Part shown: positions 35,227 through 43,778 of the stretch, one piece after another
How positions within the stretch are numbered: the first letter of the stretch is position 1
Layout of the letters: each line of letters opens with the position of its first letter
Origin: Fictibacillus nanhaiensis
Lineage (GTDB): Bacteria > Bacillota > Bacilli > Bacillales > Fictibacillaceae
DNA length: 64,000 nucleotides
Reading direction: 5' to 3'
NCBI GenBank assembly: GCA_016401345.1
Contig: JAEACG010000006.1
Span: 88,402 to 152,401 of the forward strand
Program-made: the position numbers and the translations under genes
Notes under the pieces: generated by a model
Databases searched by the model: none
What the model saw: only the letters and a program-made list of their open reading frames with translations
Told to the model about the DNA's origin: nothing

Positions 35227-36105
35227 ATGTCAGCCTTTCAAGGGACAAGAATGAACCCGTCAAAGTTTCATAAAAGTCAGCTGAAATTTCTTGCGTTTTT
35301 AATACCACTGGCTGTCTTTATGGCTTTGCCGATCGTCTATATATTCTTTCATGCGTTCAAACCGATCGACGAACTGTTCGCGTATCCACCGCGCTTTTTT
35401 GTAGAAAACCCAACATTGCAGAACTTTGTAGACCTTTTTACAAAGACGAACGATACCGGTGTTCCGATGTCGCGCTTTTTGTTCAACTCTGTTGTGATTA
35501 CGCTGATCGTTGTTGTTCTGACCGTGATTATCAGCACGATGGCAGGCTACGCGCTGTCTAAGAAAAATTTTAGAATGAAAAAAGCGATCTTTGAGATCAA
35601 CACGTTAGCGCTCATGTTCGTACCAGCAGCGGTTATGATTCCGCGCTACCTTTTGATCGACGAACTCGGCTTGATCAATACATTTTTGGTTCACATCCTG
35701 CCGTTACTCGCAATGCCGATCGGTCTGTTTCTCGTCAAACAGTTCATCGATCAGATACCGGATGAACTGCTCGAAGCAGCGAGGCTTGATGGAGCATCTG
35801 ATTTTCAGATCTTCGTACGGATCATCATACCGCTCGTCAAACCTGCGATTGCGACCATCGCGATTCTATCGTTCCAGCTTGTTTGGAACAGCGTTGAGAG
35901 TTCGTCACTCTATGTGAACGACGAAGGACTGAAGACGTTCTCGTTCTACATGTCGACGTTAACTTCAACGGTTGAAGGAAACAACGTAGCAGGACAAGGA
36001 CTCGCAGCAGCTGCTTCCTTAATCATGTTCGTACCAAATCTAATCATCTTTATAATTCTGCAGAGCCAGGTGATGAACACGATGGCCCACTCAGGAATCA
36101 AGTAA
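35227..36105 (+). CDS. Carbohydrate ABC permease 1B (MalG type)
   Basis: 292 residues from ATG 35227, which has AAAAAGGAGTG in front; the longer frame from 35191 would overlap the previous gene without a ribosome site. Six spans and a canonical loop [23 protein letters not shown]. It closes the first permease pair. Confidence 0.87.
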   Translation: MSAFQGTRMNPSKFHKSQLKFLAFLIPLAVFMALPIVYIFFHAFKPIDELFAYPPRFFVENPTLQNFVDLFTKTNDTGVPMSRFLFNSVVITLIVVVLTVIISTMAGYALSKKNFRMKKAIFEINTLALMFVPAAVMIPRYLLIDELGLINTFLVHILPLLAMPIGLFLVKQFIDQIPDELLEAARLDGASDFQIFVRIIIPLVKPAIATIAILSFQLVWNSVESSSLYVNDEGLKTFSFYMSTLTSTVEGNNVAGQGLAAAASLIMFVPNLIIFIILQSQVMNTMAHSGIK

Positions 36106-36125
36106 GAAAGTAGGAGGGGGGAGAA

Positions 36126-38141
36126 ATGAAGCGCATTGCCCAAGTTGTAGCATTATTGGTATTCCTGCTTGTTCCGATCTACTCTACCGCTTCTGCATCT
36201 GTCCCTTATCAGACAGAAACGTTATCAGCAGACGGTCAGACGATTGAAACACAGACTGCCTACACACCGGTCGGCACCTTGTTGCCAGATGTTGAGATCA
36301 TGAACCCAGAAGATATTTTCTCTGATACAAAAGGAAACCTATATATAGCGGATTCTGCTGCAAAAAAGATTCTTGTCGCCGATAAGAACGGGAAATTTGT
36401 CCGCGAGATCGGGAAAGGTGTTCTTAAATCACCAACCGGCGTCTATGTGGACGAAAACGAAAAAATCTTTGTAGCGGATTATGAAGAAGAAAAGGTATTC
36501 CGCTTTTCACAAGACGGCAAGGTCGAAGAGCAATATGGAAAGCCAGATTCACCGCTTTTTGGTAAAAGCTCTTCTTTTAAACCGCAAAAAGTAGCGGTTG
36601 ACCGCCGCGGCAGCATCTATGTGATCAGTGAAGGCTCAACGAACGGAATCATTCAGCTTAGTAAAGATGGCGGATTTCTCGGTTATTACGGTGTAAACAG
36701 CACAGAAGGATCGTTTGGCACGTTTTTGCAGAAGCTTCTCACTTCAGAGAGCAAAAAAGCAAATATGTTCATGAAGACACCTCCCGCGCCAGATAACATA
36801 GCGCTTGATGATCAAGGTCTCGTCTATTCTGTGACAGAAGGGACGACGAACGAAGTCATCAAAAAGCTAAACGTTGCCGGAAAAAATATGCTGTTCCCGG
36901 ATATTTCAGATGAGAAGTCGTTACAAGATATCGCGGTGGATCACGACGGAAATATGTTCGTCGTATCAAGCACCGGTGAGATCTATGAATATGACAGCTT
37001 CGGAAATTTGCTATTCATCTTCGGTGGTAAAGACGATGGAACAAACCGTCTTGGGTTGTTCAAACAGCCGACAGGCATCACGATCGATCCTGATGGCAGA
37101 TTGTACGTAACAGATAAAGAACGAGGCATGATTCAAGTCTTTGAATCTACTGCTTTTTCAAAACAAGTGCATGAAGGAATCGCGCTTTTTAAAGAAGGGC
37201 GTTATGTAGAAAGTCAGAAATATTGGGAAGAAGTGCTGAAGATGAACTCTTCGTTCGGTCTCGCGCATTCTGCCATGGGCTCTGCTTACTACAAACAGCA
37301 AGACTATGATAAAGCGCTAGAAGAGTATGAGTTTGCAAACGATGTGTACGGTTATTCCGACTCGTTCTGGGAAGTTCGTCACGCGTGGATGCAAGAGAAC
37401 CTGGAAACGGTGTTGTTCGCGTTAATTTTCTTCGTCATTTTGTACTATACCGTTAAAGTGATCGACAAAAAGAAAGGCATTTTGGATCAGCCTCGTAATG
37501 GGTTGCGGGCGATTAAGAAACAAAGATTGATAGGAGAATTGCTCTTCCTATTCAAGTTCTTCCGTCATCCGATCGATAGTTTTTATTATCTGAAAAAGAA
37601 ACAGTACGCGTCGATTCTATCAGCGACGATCCTATATGTAATCTTAATCGTCGAGTATATTTACAGCCGCTTCTATACCGGGTTTATCTATAAAACGGTG
37701 AGCAGCGATGCGAACTTAGTCGGCGAGCTTCTCTTACTACTCGTACCAATCGCGTTGTTTATTGTCGTTAACTATCTCGTTAGTACGATCAACGACGGTG
37801 AAGGAAGGTTTAAGGACATCTATATCGGAACGATCTACTCGCTCGCTCCGTTCCTCGTATTCAGTCCGATCCTGACCCTATTGTCGAACGTGCTGACTTA
37901 TAATGAAGCGTTTGTTTATGTTTTCTCAATCCGCATCATCTACGCATGGTGTCTGATCATTCTTTTCATCATGTTAAAAGAGATCCACAACTACACGTTC
38001 TCAGACACGATCCGCAACATCTTCGTCACGCTGTTCGGTATGGTGATCATGCTTCTTGTTGTGTTCATCGTGTTCGTGTTGATCGATCAAGTGTACGATT
38101 TTGTTTATTCCATCATAAAGGAGGCTGTTCTTCGTGTATAA
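36126..38141 (+). CDS. NHL-propeller / TPR / Yip1 membrane protein
   Basis: 671 residues. Signal peptide (1-25), six or so NHL/SMP-30-like repeats (about 55-340; repeated patterns such as PTGVYVDENEKIFVADYEEEKV and PTGITIDPDGRLYVTDKERG), a short TPR segment (about 345-412, ALFKEGRYVESQKYWEEVL), one span (about 425-447) and a Yip1-like membrane domain with five spans (about 475-665). The propeller thus lies outside the cell and the Yip1 part in the membrane. Such a mixture inside an ABC sugar locus suggests a sensing or scaffold role at the importer. No catalytic site is seen. AGGAGGGGGG gives it a strong ribosome site. Confidence 0.75.
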   Translation: MKRIAQVVALLVFLLVPIYSTASASVPYQTETLSADGQTIETQTAYTPVGTLLPDVEIMNPEDIFSDTKGNLYIADSAAKKILVADKNGKFVREIGKGVLKSPTGVYVDENEKIFVADYEEEKVFRFSQDGKVEEQYGKPDSPLFGKSSSFKPQKVAVDRRGSIYVISEGSTNGIIQLSKDGGFLGYYGVNSTEGSFGTFLQKLLTSESKKANMFMKTPPAPDNIALDDQGLVYSVTEGTTNEVIKKLNVAGKNMLFPDISDEKSLQDIAVDHDGNMFVVSSTGEIYEYDSFGNLLFIFGGKDDGTNRLGLFKQPTGITIDPDGRLYVTDKERGMIQVFESTAFSKQVHEGIALFKEGRYVESQKYWEEVLKMNSSFGLAHSAMGSAYYKQQDYDKALEEYEFANDVYGYSDSFWEVRHAWMQENLETVLFALIFFVILYYTVKVIDKKKGILDQPRNGLRAIKKQRLIGELLFLFKFFRHPIDSFYYLKKKQYASILSATILYVILIVEYIYSRFYTGFIYKTVSSDANLVGELLLLLVPIALFIVVNYLVSTINDGEGRFKDIYIGTIYSLAPFLVFSPILTLLSNVLTYNEAFVYVFSIRIIYAWCLIILFIMLKEIHNYTFSDTIRNIFVTLFGMVIMLLVVFIVFVLIDQVYDFVYSIIKEAVLRV

Positions 38142-40419
38142 AAAGATAACCATCGCGCTTCTTACCTTGCTCGTACCGATTTCTGTATTCGCTGCAAAAG
38201 ATGATAAGAAAAGTACGGAGCAGCCTCCTGTACCGACTGAGAAAAGCCAAAATGTGATGAAGTATACATCTTCATCGTTTACGAAGCCTGAGAAAACAGA
38301 TGGTGCTCCGATCAAACAGAAAAATTCGTTTCAAGGCTTTGAAAAAGCAGCCGAGAACGAAAATCTTGCTCTTTATGTGAACGAAGAAACGCTCGCGATC
38401 AAGATCGAGAACAAGAAAACAAAATACGTTTGGAACTCCGGGCTCGATAACCCCGATCAGTACCGATTGAACAAAACGTGGGAACAGATGGCTCAATCTG
38501 CGATCACTGTTGATTATATGGATCGTCGCGGAAAGGTGAAAACCGAGAGCATCACGACAAACGATTCTAGACCACGTGTGAAGATGAACGATAAAGGATT
38601 CACCGCTTCTCTTTACATGAATCAGTCGAAGTTAGAATTTGAAGTGAACGTAGAGCTTCAAAAAAACGATCTTGTTGTTTCAATTCCTGAGAATGAGATT
38701 AGGGAAAACAAGTATACGAAGCTCATCTCGATGCGCGTTTATCCGTTTTTAGGTGCGGTGAACAAGAGCGACATCAACGGCTACATGTTCATCCCAGACG
38801 GATCGGGTGCATTGATTCGTTATGAAAAGAACGGAACAAAAGCCGATGCACCGTTTACAGGATCCATTTACGGTGATGATGAAGCCTTTTTAAAAACGAA
38901 AGTGAAGAAGGAAGAAGATGAAAAAGTAACACCGGTTGAGCAGATCAAGATGCCGGTATTCGGAGCGGTTCATGGTGTGAAGCAGAACGGATTTCTTGCT
39001 GTGATTGAAGAAGGCTACAGTCATGGTGACATTTTAGCGTATCCGTCAGGCGTTTCGACCGACTTTAACTGGATTTCTTCTGAATTTCATTTTAGAAAAG
39101 AATATTATCAGCCTACGAGTAAGAACATGAAGGGTTTGAACGTATATCAAAAAACGAAGAACCCTTTCGGCGTTAAGCTGAGATACATGTTCTTACAAGG
39201 AGAGGACGCTGATTATGTAGGGATGGCGAAAGCGTATCAAAACCATCTTTCTGAAACAAAACAGCTAGACAAAAAAGACGACCAAACTGGCGTCAGACTT
39301 GAATTTCTAGGTGGCGAAGTGAAGGAAGGTCTATTGTGGGACTCTGTTCTGTCGATGACGAAGGTGACAGACATTCCGAGCATGACATCTGAACTCAAAA
39401 AAGACATCGATGATCTGTTTGTCGTCTATAAAGGCTGGTCGGAAGGCGGTCTAACCGGTACATTGCCTCAGAAGTTTCCGTTTGAAAGTGAACTCGGAAA
39501 TAGTGACGACGTAAAGAACACGATCGACAGTCTTAAAAAAGATAACATTCCGCTTTATTTTTATAGTGATTATACAAAAGCGTACGACGGAGCTTCCGGT
39601 TATTCCGGCAGCAAAGACGTAGCGAAGAAAATCAGTGCCGAGACGATCTCACACAGTGAAGATAAGAAGACCCTATATTATCTTTCTCCAGAAAAATCTC
39701 TTGTGATCGCCAAAGAGGATGCAAAGGAATTTAAGGAACAGGGCATTTCAAACGTAGCAATCGATACGAGCGGGTACACGTTGTTCTCTGACTTTAGCGG
39801 AAAGAAATCGAGCGAGCGAAACCAGACGATCAAAACGTATCAAAAGCTGTTTGGGACGTTGAACAAAGAAGTAGGAAATGTTGCTCTCTACGAGCCGAAC
39901 ACGTATCTATGGAATCAAACGAATCGCTATCTCGACATTCCGATGAACGCGTCAAACTATGTGTTTGAAACAGATACGGTGCCGTTTTTGCAGATCGTGC
40001 TAAAAGGCTATATGCCATATTACGCACCGTTCTCGAACTTTCAGTCAGATTCAGAAGATCAGATGTTGCGCATGATTGAGTACGGAGCGTATCCATCGTA
40101 TCTTTTAACGAAGGAAGCGTCACACCTGCTTGCTAAAACAGCATCGAGTGACGTTTATACATCAGAATACTCGATCTGGAAAGACAAGATTTTGTATCAA
40201 TACGAAAACATCAAGAAAAGTCTTGGTGAGGTAGAAGGCGAAGAGATCGTCAGCCGCAATGTGCCTCAGACTGGTGTTGTTGAGGTAGAATACTCCAACG
40301 GAAAAGTGATCATCGTCAACTATACGAATGCGACTTATAAAAGTAACAGCATTGAAGTAAAACCTAAGGATTTTGCGGTAACAGAAGGAGGAGAAAGCGA
40401 TGAAACGACTAGGCAATAA
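38134..40419 (+). CDS. DUF5696 secreted protein, possible glycoside hydrolase fold
   Basis: 761 residues starting at GTG 38134 (AAGGAGG upstream), overlapping the previous gene by 8 bp. Signal peptide (1-20, VFA cut). Residues 60-380 look like a mutarotase-type beta-sandwich with a loop FIPDGSGALIRYE, and 390-690 like a (beta/alpha)8 barrel (DDLFVVYKGWSEGGL, IPLYFYSDYTKAYDG, ISNVAIDTSGYTLFSDF, EVGNVALYEPNTYLWNQTNRYLDIP split over the strands). That order recalls GH101/GH97/GH36-like enzymes, but I cannot name catalytic residues with confidence; Asp in AIDTSG is a candidate. No anchor is visible. The assignment to DUF5696 is from memory. Confidence 0.65.
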   Translation: MYKKITIALLTLLVPISVFAAKDDKKSTEQPPVPTEKSQNVMKYTSSSFTKPEKTDGAPIKQKNSFQGFEKAAENENLALYVNEETLAIKIENKKTKYVWNSGLDNPDQYRLNKTWEQMAQSAITVDYMDRRGKVKTESITTNDSRPRVKMNDKGFTASLYMNQSKLEFEVNVELQKNDLVVSIPENEIRENKYTKLISMRVYPFLGAVNKSDINGYMFIPDGSGALIRYEKNGTKADAPFTGSIYGDDEAFLKTKVKKEEDEKVTPVEQIKMPVFGAVHGVKQNGFLAVIEEGYSHGDILAYPSGVSTDFNWISSEFHFRKEYYQPTSKNMKGLNVYQKTKNPFGVKLRYMFLQGEDADYVGMAKAYQNHLSETKQLDKKDDQTGVRLEFLGGEVKEGLLWDSVLSMTKVTDIPSMTSELKKDIDDLFVVYKGWSEGGLTGTLPQKFPFESELGNSDDVKNTIDSLKKDNIPLYFYSDYTKAYDGASGYSGSKDVAKKISAETISHSEDKKTLYYLSPEKSLVIAKEDAKEFKEQGISNVAIDTSGYTLFSDFSGKKSSERNQTIKTYQKLFGTLNKEVGNVALYEPNTYLWNQTNRYLDIPMNASNYVFETDTVPFLQIVLKGYMPYYAPFSNFQSDSEDQMLRMIEYGAYPSYLLTKEASHLLAKTASSDVYTSEYSIWKDKILYQYENIKKSLGEVEGEEIVSRNVPQTGVVEVEYSNGKVIIVNYTNATYKSNSIEVKPKDFAVTEGGESDETTRQ

Positions 40420-41260
40420 CAGAAATCTTACAGGATTGCTGTTTGTTTCACCATGGATCATCGGCTTTCTCGTCTTTACGGCGTTTCCGCTTTTATACTC
40501 ACTCTTTTTAAGCTTTCAGGAAGTAAAGATTACGACAGATGGCATCAAAACGAACTTTGTAAGCTTTGGAAACTATGAATATGCGTTTTCGGTAGATGGA
40601 ACGTTCGTTGACCGCGTCCTAAAATATCTAGAAGAGATGGTCATCTCTGTTCCGATCATCATCGTCTTTTCATTGATCATCGCTCTATTGTTAAACCAAA
40701 AGATCAAGTTCCGCGGATTGTTCCGTACGATTTTCTTTCTGCCTGTAATCATTGCGAGCGGACCGGTGATCAAAGAGCTGATCGATCAAGGAATCACGAC
40801 GATTCCATCTATTGAACAATACGCGATCTACCAAGCGTTAAATGATAACCCAGATGGTTTCTTTAACGGAATTCTACTGTATTTAATTAAAAACTTGATT
40901 GTGATCCTGTGGTATTCAGGCGTACAGATCCTGATTTTCCTTGCAGCTCTTCAGAAGATGGACAAGCAGATCTTTGAAGCGGCGAAGATTGACGGTGCGA
41001 GCAACTGGGAGTTCTTTTGGAAGATCACCCTGCCAAGTTTGAAACCGATGATCATCGTTAACTTGATCTACACGATCGTAACGTATTCGGTATTCTCACT
41101 GAATCCAATCATCGAACATATTCAGAAAAACATGTTTAAAGTAGACACAGGCTATGGCTATGCATCAGCACTATCTTGGATCTACTTCCTGATCATCGCC
41201 GCTGCACTTGCGATCGCGGTTGGTGTGATGACGGTAAAAAGAAAGAAAAAATACACCTAA
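40400..41260 (+). CDS. Carbohydrate ABC permease 2A (MalF type)
   Basis: 286 residues, six spans, start NLTGLLFVSPWIIGFLVFTAFPLLYSLFLSF. EAA loop IFEAAKIDGASNWEFFWKITLPSL. AGAAGGAGGAG lies in front of the ATG, inside the end of the DUF5696 gene (20-bp overlap). Second permease pair of the operon. Its closest look is to the LacF/UgpA group rather than to permease 1A. Confidence 0.87.
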   Translation: MKRLGNNRNLTGLLFVSPWIIGFLVFTAFPLLYSLFLSFQEVKITTDGIKTNFVSFGNYEYAFSVDGTFVDRVLKYLEEMVISVPIIIVFSLIIALLLNQKIKFRGLFRTIFFLPVIIASGPVIKELIDQGITTIPSIEQYAIYQALNDNPDGFFNGILLYLIKNLIVILWYSGVQILIFLAALQKMDKQIFEAAKIDGASNWEFFWKITLPSLKPMIIVNLIYTIVTYSVFSLNPIIEHIQKNMFKVDTGYGYASALSWIYFLIIAAALAIAVGVMTVKRKKKYT

Positions 41261-41275
41261 GAGGATGTGATCAAT

Positions 41276-42226
41276 GTGCAAACCAAAACACAGCAAGTAA
41301 ACAAGTATTACTTAAAAACGAAACGCATGTTTTTGGGCATGCAGGGGACAGATGGTCTTCTTTACAAGCTCTTGATCTACGGACTCTTGGTCGGGATCGG
41401 ATTCGTGTACCTCTATCCGCTTCTCTACATGGGTGTTTACAGCTTTAAAAGTTTGGACGATCTGTTGAACCCGCTCGTGAACTGGATTCCAACACAATTT
41501 TATACCGGAAACTATGAGCAGGCGAACAAAGTTCTGAACTTCTTCTCAACATTGATGGAAACGTTGTATGTGACTGTTCTTCCTGCACTGGCACAGACTG
41601 CGGTAGCAGCAGTTGTCGGATACGGACTCGCTCGTTTTGATTTTCGCGGAAAAAAGATCATGTTCGTTCTCGTGCTCGCAACGTTTATCATCCCGCCGCA
41701 GGTGACGCTCATCCCAAGATACATCTTCTTTAATGAGCTGAACATCCTCGGCAGTTTGAGTGCGTTCTTACTTCCGGCAACCTTTGGTCAAGGGTTGAAC
41801 AGTGCGATCTTTATCCTGATCTTTTATCAGTTTTTTAGAGCCGTGCCAAAAGCTTTGGAAGAAGCAGCTCAGCTGGATGGGGCAGGACATTTTCGAATCT
41901 TTTTCACGATCGCCTTACCGATGGCATTGCCAGCGATTATCATCTCATTTCTGTTCTCGTTCGTTTGGTATTGGAACGAAACGTATCTGGCTGCGATCTA
42001 TTTTGGTGATGCGTTAACGACATTACCCCTGCAGCTGCAGAAGTTCGTTGCGACGTATCAGCAGATGTTCCCAGCTGAGATGGGAGTGAGCGGAGGCAAC
42101 CAGTTGAACGAAGGAATCAAGATGGCAGGAACGGTCCTGTCGATTCTACCGCTATTGATCGTGTACTTTATCACGCAGCGCTGGTTTGTTGAAGGTGTGG
42201 ATCGTTCGGGGATTACTGGGGAGTAA
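41276..42226 (+). CDS. Carbohydrate ABC permease 2B (MalG type)
   Basis: 316 residues from GTG 41276, with AAGAGGA about 10 bases upstream; GTG 41267 in the same frame is too near that site. Six spans; loop LEEAAQLDGAGHFRIFFTIALPMA. Compared with normal MalG-type proteins it has about 25 extra N-terminal polar residues and an insert with GGNQLNEGIK near the end. It ends the eight-gene operon; no terminator is seen, and array E follows. Confidence 0.85.
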   Translation: MQTKTQQVNKYYLKTKRMFLGMQGTDGLLYKLLIYGLLVGIGFVYLYPLLYMGVYSFKSLDDLLNPLVNWIPTQFYTGNYEQANKVLNFFSTLMETLYVTVLPALAQTAVAAVVGYGLARFDFRGKKIMFVLVLATFIIPPQVTLIPRYIFFNELNILGSLSAFLLPATFGQGLNSAIFILIFYQFFRAVPKALEEAAQLDGAGHFRIFFTIALPMALPAIIISFLFSFVWYWNETYLAAIYFGDALTTLPLQLQKFVATYQQMFPAEMGVSGGNQLNEGIKMAGTVLSILPLLIVYFITQRWFVEGVDRSGITGE

Positions 42227-42241
42227 GGATTGGTGCAGGTG

Positions 42242-42258
42242 GTTGATTTCCGTTTCAG
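42242..42258 (+). repeat. Fragment of the GTTGAT structured element, copy 3
   Basis: GTTGATTTCCGTTTCAG matches the first 17 bases of the element at 29786-29914 (minus strand) and 7208. The rest is missing, and array E follows within 45 bp. Confidence 0.55.
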
Positions 42259-42300
42259 TGGATGAAGAATGAAGAGTTGAAAGTGCATTTTTCATGTTTT

Positions 42301-42445
42301 GAGCGAAACGAAGGTAGTATGGGGTGAAATTAAGGTCTGACTGAGTGAAACGAGTAGTTTTCAGAGCGAAAGAAGCAACATTTGGAGCGTAACTAAGCTG
42401 AGTTTGAGCGAACGTGTAATTGATATAAAAACACGTACCGTAAAT
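42301..42445 (+). repeat. 21-bp phased array E with conserved tail (6 units)
   Basis: The word GAGCGAAA (variants GGGTGAAA, GAGTGAAA, GAGCGTAA) begins at 42301, 42322, 42343, 42364, 42385 and 42406, every gap exactly 21 bp, with unrelated filler. The last word runs into the shared tail: GAACGTGTAAT, ATATAAAA, ACACGTACCGTAAA (42409-42445). Located in the 331-bp gap between permease 2B and the GH144-like gene. Confidence 0.9.
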
Positions 42446-42557
42446 AAAAATGGCCATTACATCCCTTGAAACCATAGCCAAGCTAGCACTTTACGCCTCA
42501 ATTAGAGTTCTAATTATAAACATAATTAAGATAAAACAGATAGAGAGGGGAATAACG

Positions 42558-43778
42558 ATGGATACACAGAAACTATTAGACCTTGAAGCAAAGGGATGCT
42601 TTGATTTCTTTTGGAAAGAAGCAAACACGGATAAAAATAGCCCGGGATACGGGTTGATCTTGGATCAGTCAGCGAACAAAAAAGTAGGAAGTATCGCATC
42701 AAACGGTTTTGGATTAACCGCGATCATCATTGGAATCGAGCGCGGTTGGATCACGAAAGAAGAAGGCTATGCGCGTACGAAAGGAACGCTTGAAACATTC
42801 TTAAATAACGTTGAACACGCGAGCGGCTTCTTTTATCATTTCTTAAACATGGAGACGGCAAAGAAAAACGAAGAGTGGTACGACTGTGCGTCGATCATCG
42901 ATACGGGAATTTTCCTATGTGGTGCCGTTACATCTGCTGAATACTTTGGCGGAGAGATTGCGGAGCTTTTTGAGAAAATTTACGCGCGCATCGACTGGAA
43001 CGTGTATTATGATGAGCCGGTCAACCAGTTCTACATGGGCTACAACCCAGAAACAGGCGGCTTCCACCATTGGGATATGTACGCGGAGCAGATGATGACG
43101 TATGTGCTTGGCGTGGCATCTCCAACACATCCGGTTCCTGCAAAAATCTATGACGGCTTCGAGCGCAGAAAAGGGACATACAAAGATTATGAGTACATTC
43201 ACGCGCCAGGAAACGCGATGTTTGTTCACCAATATTCGCATGCGTTCATCGATTTTAGAAATATCGTCGACGGAGACGGAATCAACTGGTACGAGAACTC
43301 GGTAAAAGCATCCCTTGCGAACCGTGCGTTTTGTAAAGAAAAATCGAGTGAGTTTAAGACCTATCATGAGAACGCGTGGGGATTAACGGCTTGTGCGAGT
43401 CCGACCGGCTACCGTGTTCCAGGCGCTCCTCCTTATTATGATGGGTGTGAGCCTGAACTTGAAGGTACGATTGCACCAACGGGAGCAGCGGGATCGATCG
43501 TGTTCACACCAGAAGAGTCGATCGCAGCGATGAAGTACTTTTACGAAGAGCATCCACAGCTTTGGAGTGAGTATGGTTTTCAAGATTCTTATAACCTAGA
43601 CGTAACGCCAGCTTGGTACTCAGACCATGTAATCGGTATTGATAAGGGAATCACGCTTCTTATGATCGAAAACTATCAATCTGGCCTCGTGTGGGATCTG
43701 TTTATGAAAAATAAGTATGTGAAACAAGGTGCTGACCTGTTAGGTTGGAAAAAGACAGAAGGAAGTCCTGTTAAATGA
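42558..43778 (+). CDS. Glucoamylase-like family (PF10091 / GH144-type) protein
   Basis: 406 residues from ATG 42558, preceded by AGAGAGGGGA; a longer frame from 42450 lies in array E's tail region and has no ribosome site. All-helical (alpha/alpha)6 barrel pattern with FDFFWKEANTD, SNGFGLTAIIIGIERGWIT, WYDCASIIDTGIFLCGA and YHENAWGLTACASPTGYRV blocks of the PF10091 family, whose characterised members include beta-1,2-glucanases. No signal peptide, so it acts on imported oligosaccharides. It overlaps the next gene by 4 bp (ATGA), so both are translated together. Confidence 0.78.
   Translation: MDTQKLLDLEAKGCFDFFWKEANTDKNSPGYGLILDQSANKKVGSIASNGFGLTAIIIGIERGWITKEEGYARTKGTLETFLNNVEHASGFFYHFLNMETAKKNEEWYDCASIIDTGIFLCGAVTSAEYFGGEIAELFEKIYARIDWNVYYDEPVNQFYMGYNPETGGFHHWDMYAEQMMTYVLGVASPTHPVPAKIYDGFERRKGTYKDYEYIHAPGNAMFVHQYSHAFIDFRNIVDGDGINWYENSVKASLANRAFCKEKSSEFKTYHENAWGLTACASPTGYRVPGAPPYYDGCEPELEGTIAPTGAAGSIVFTPEESIAAMKYFYEEHPQLWSEYGFQDSYNLDVTPAWYSDHVIGIDKGITLLMIENYQSGLVWDLFMKNKYVKQGADLLGWKKTEGSPVK

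Noticed and set aside
42301..42445. CRISPR array
   Set aside because: Only 4-8 bases are kept per 21-bp unit, spacers are 13-17 bp and there are no cas genes.
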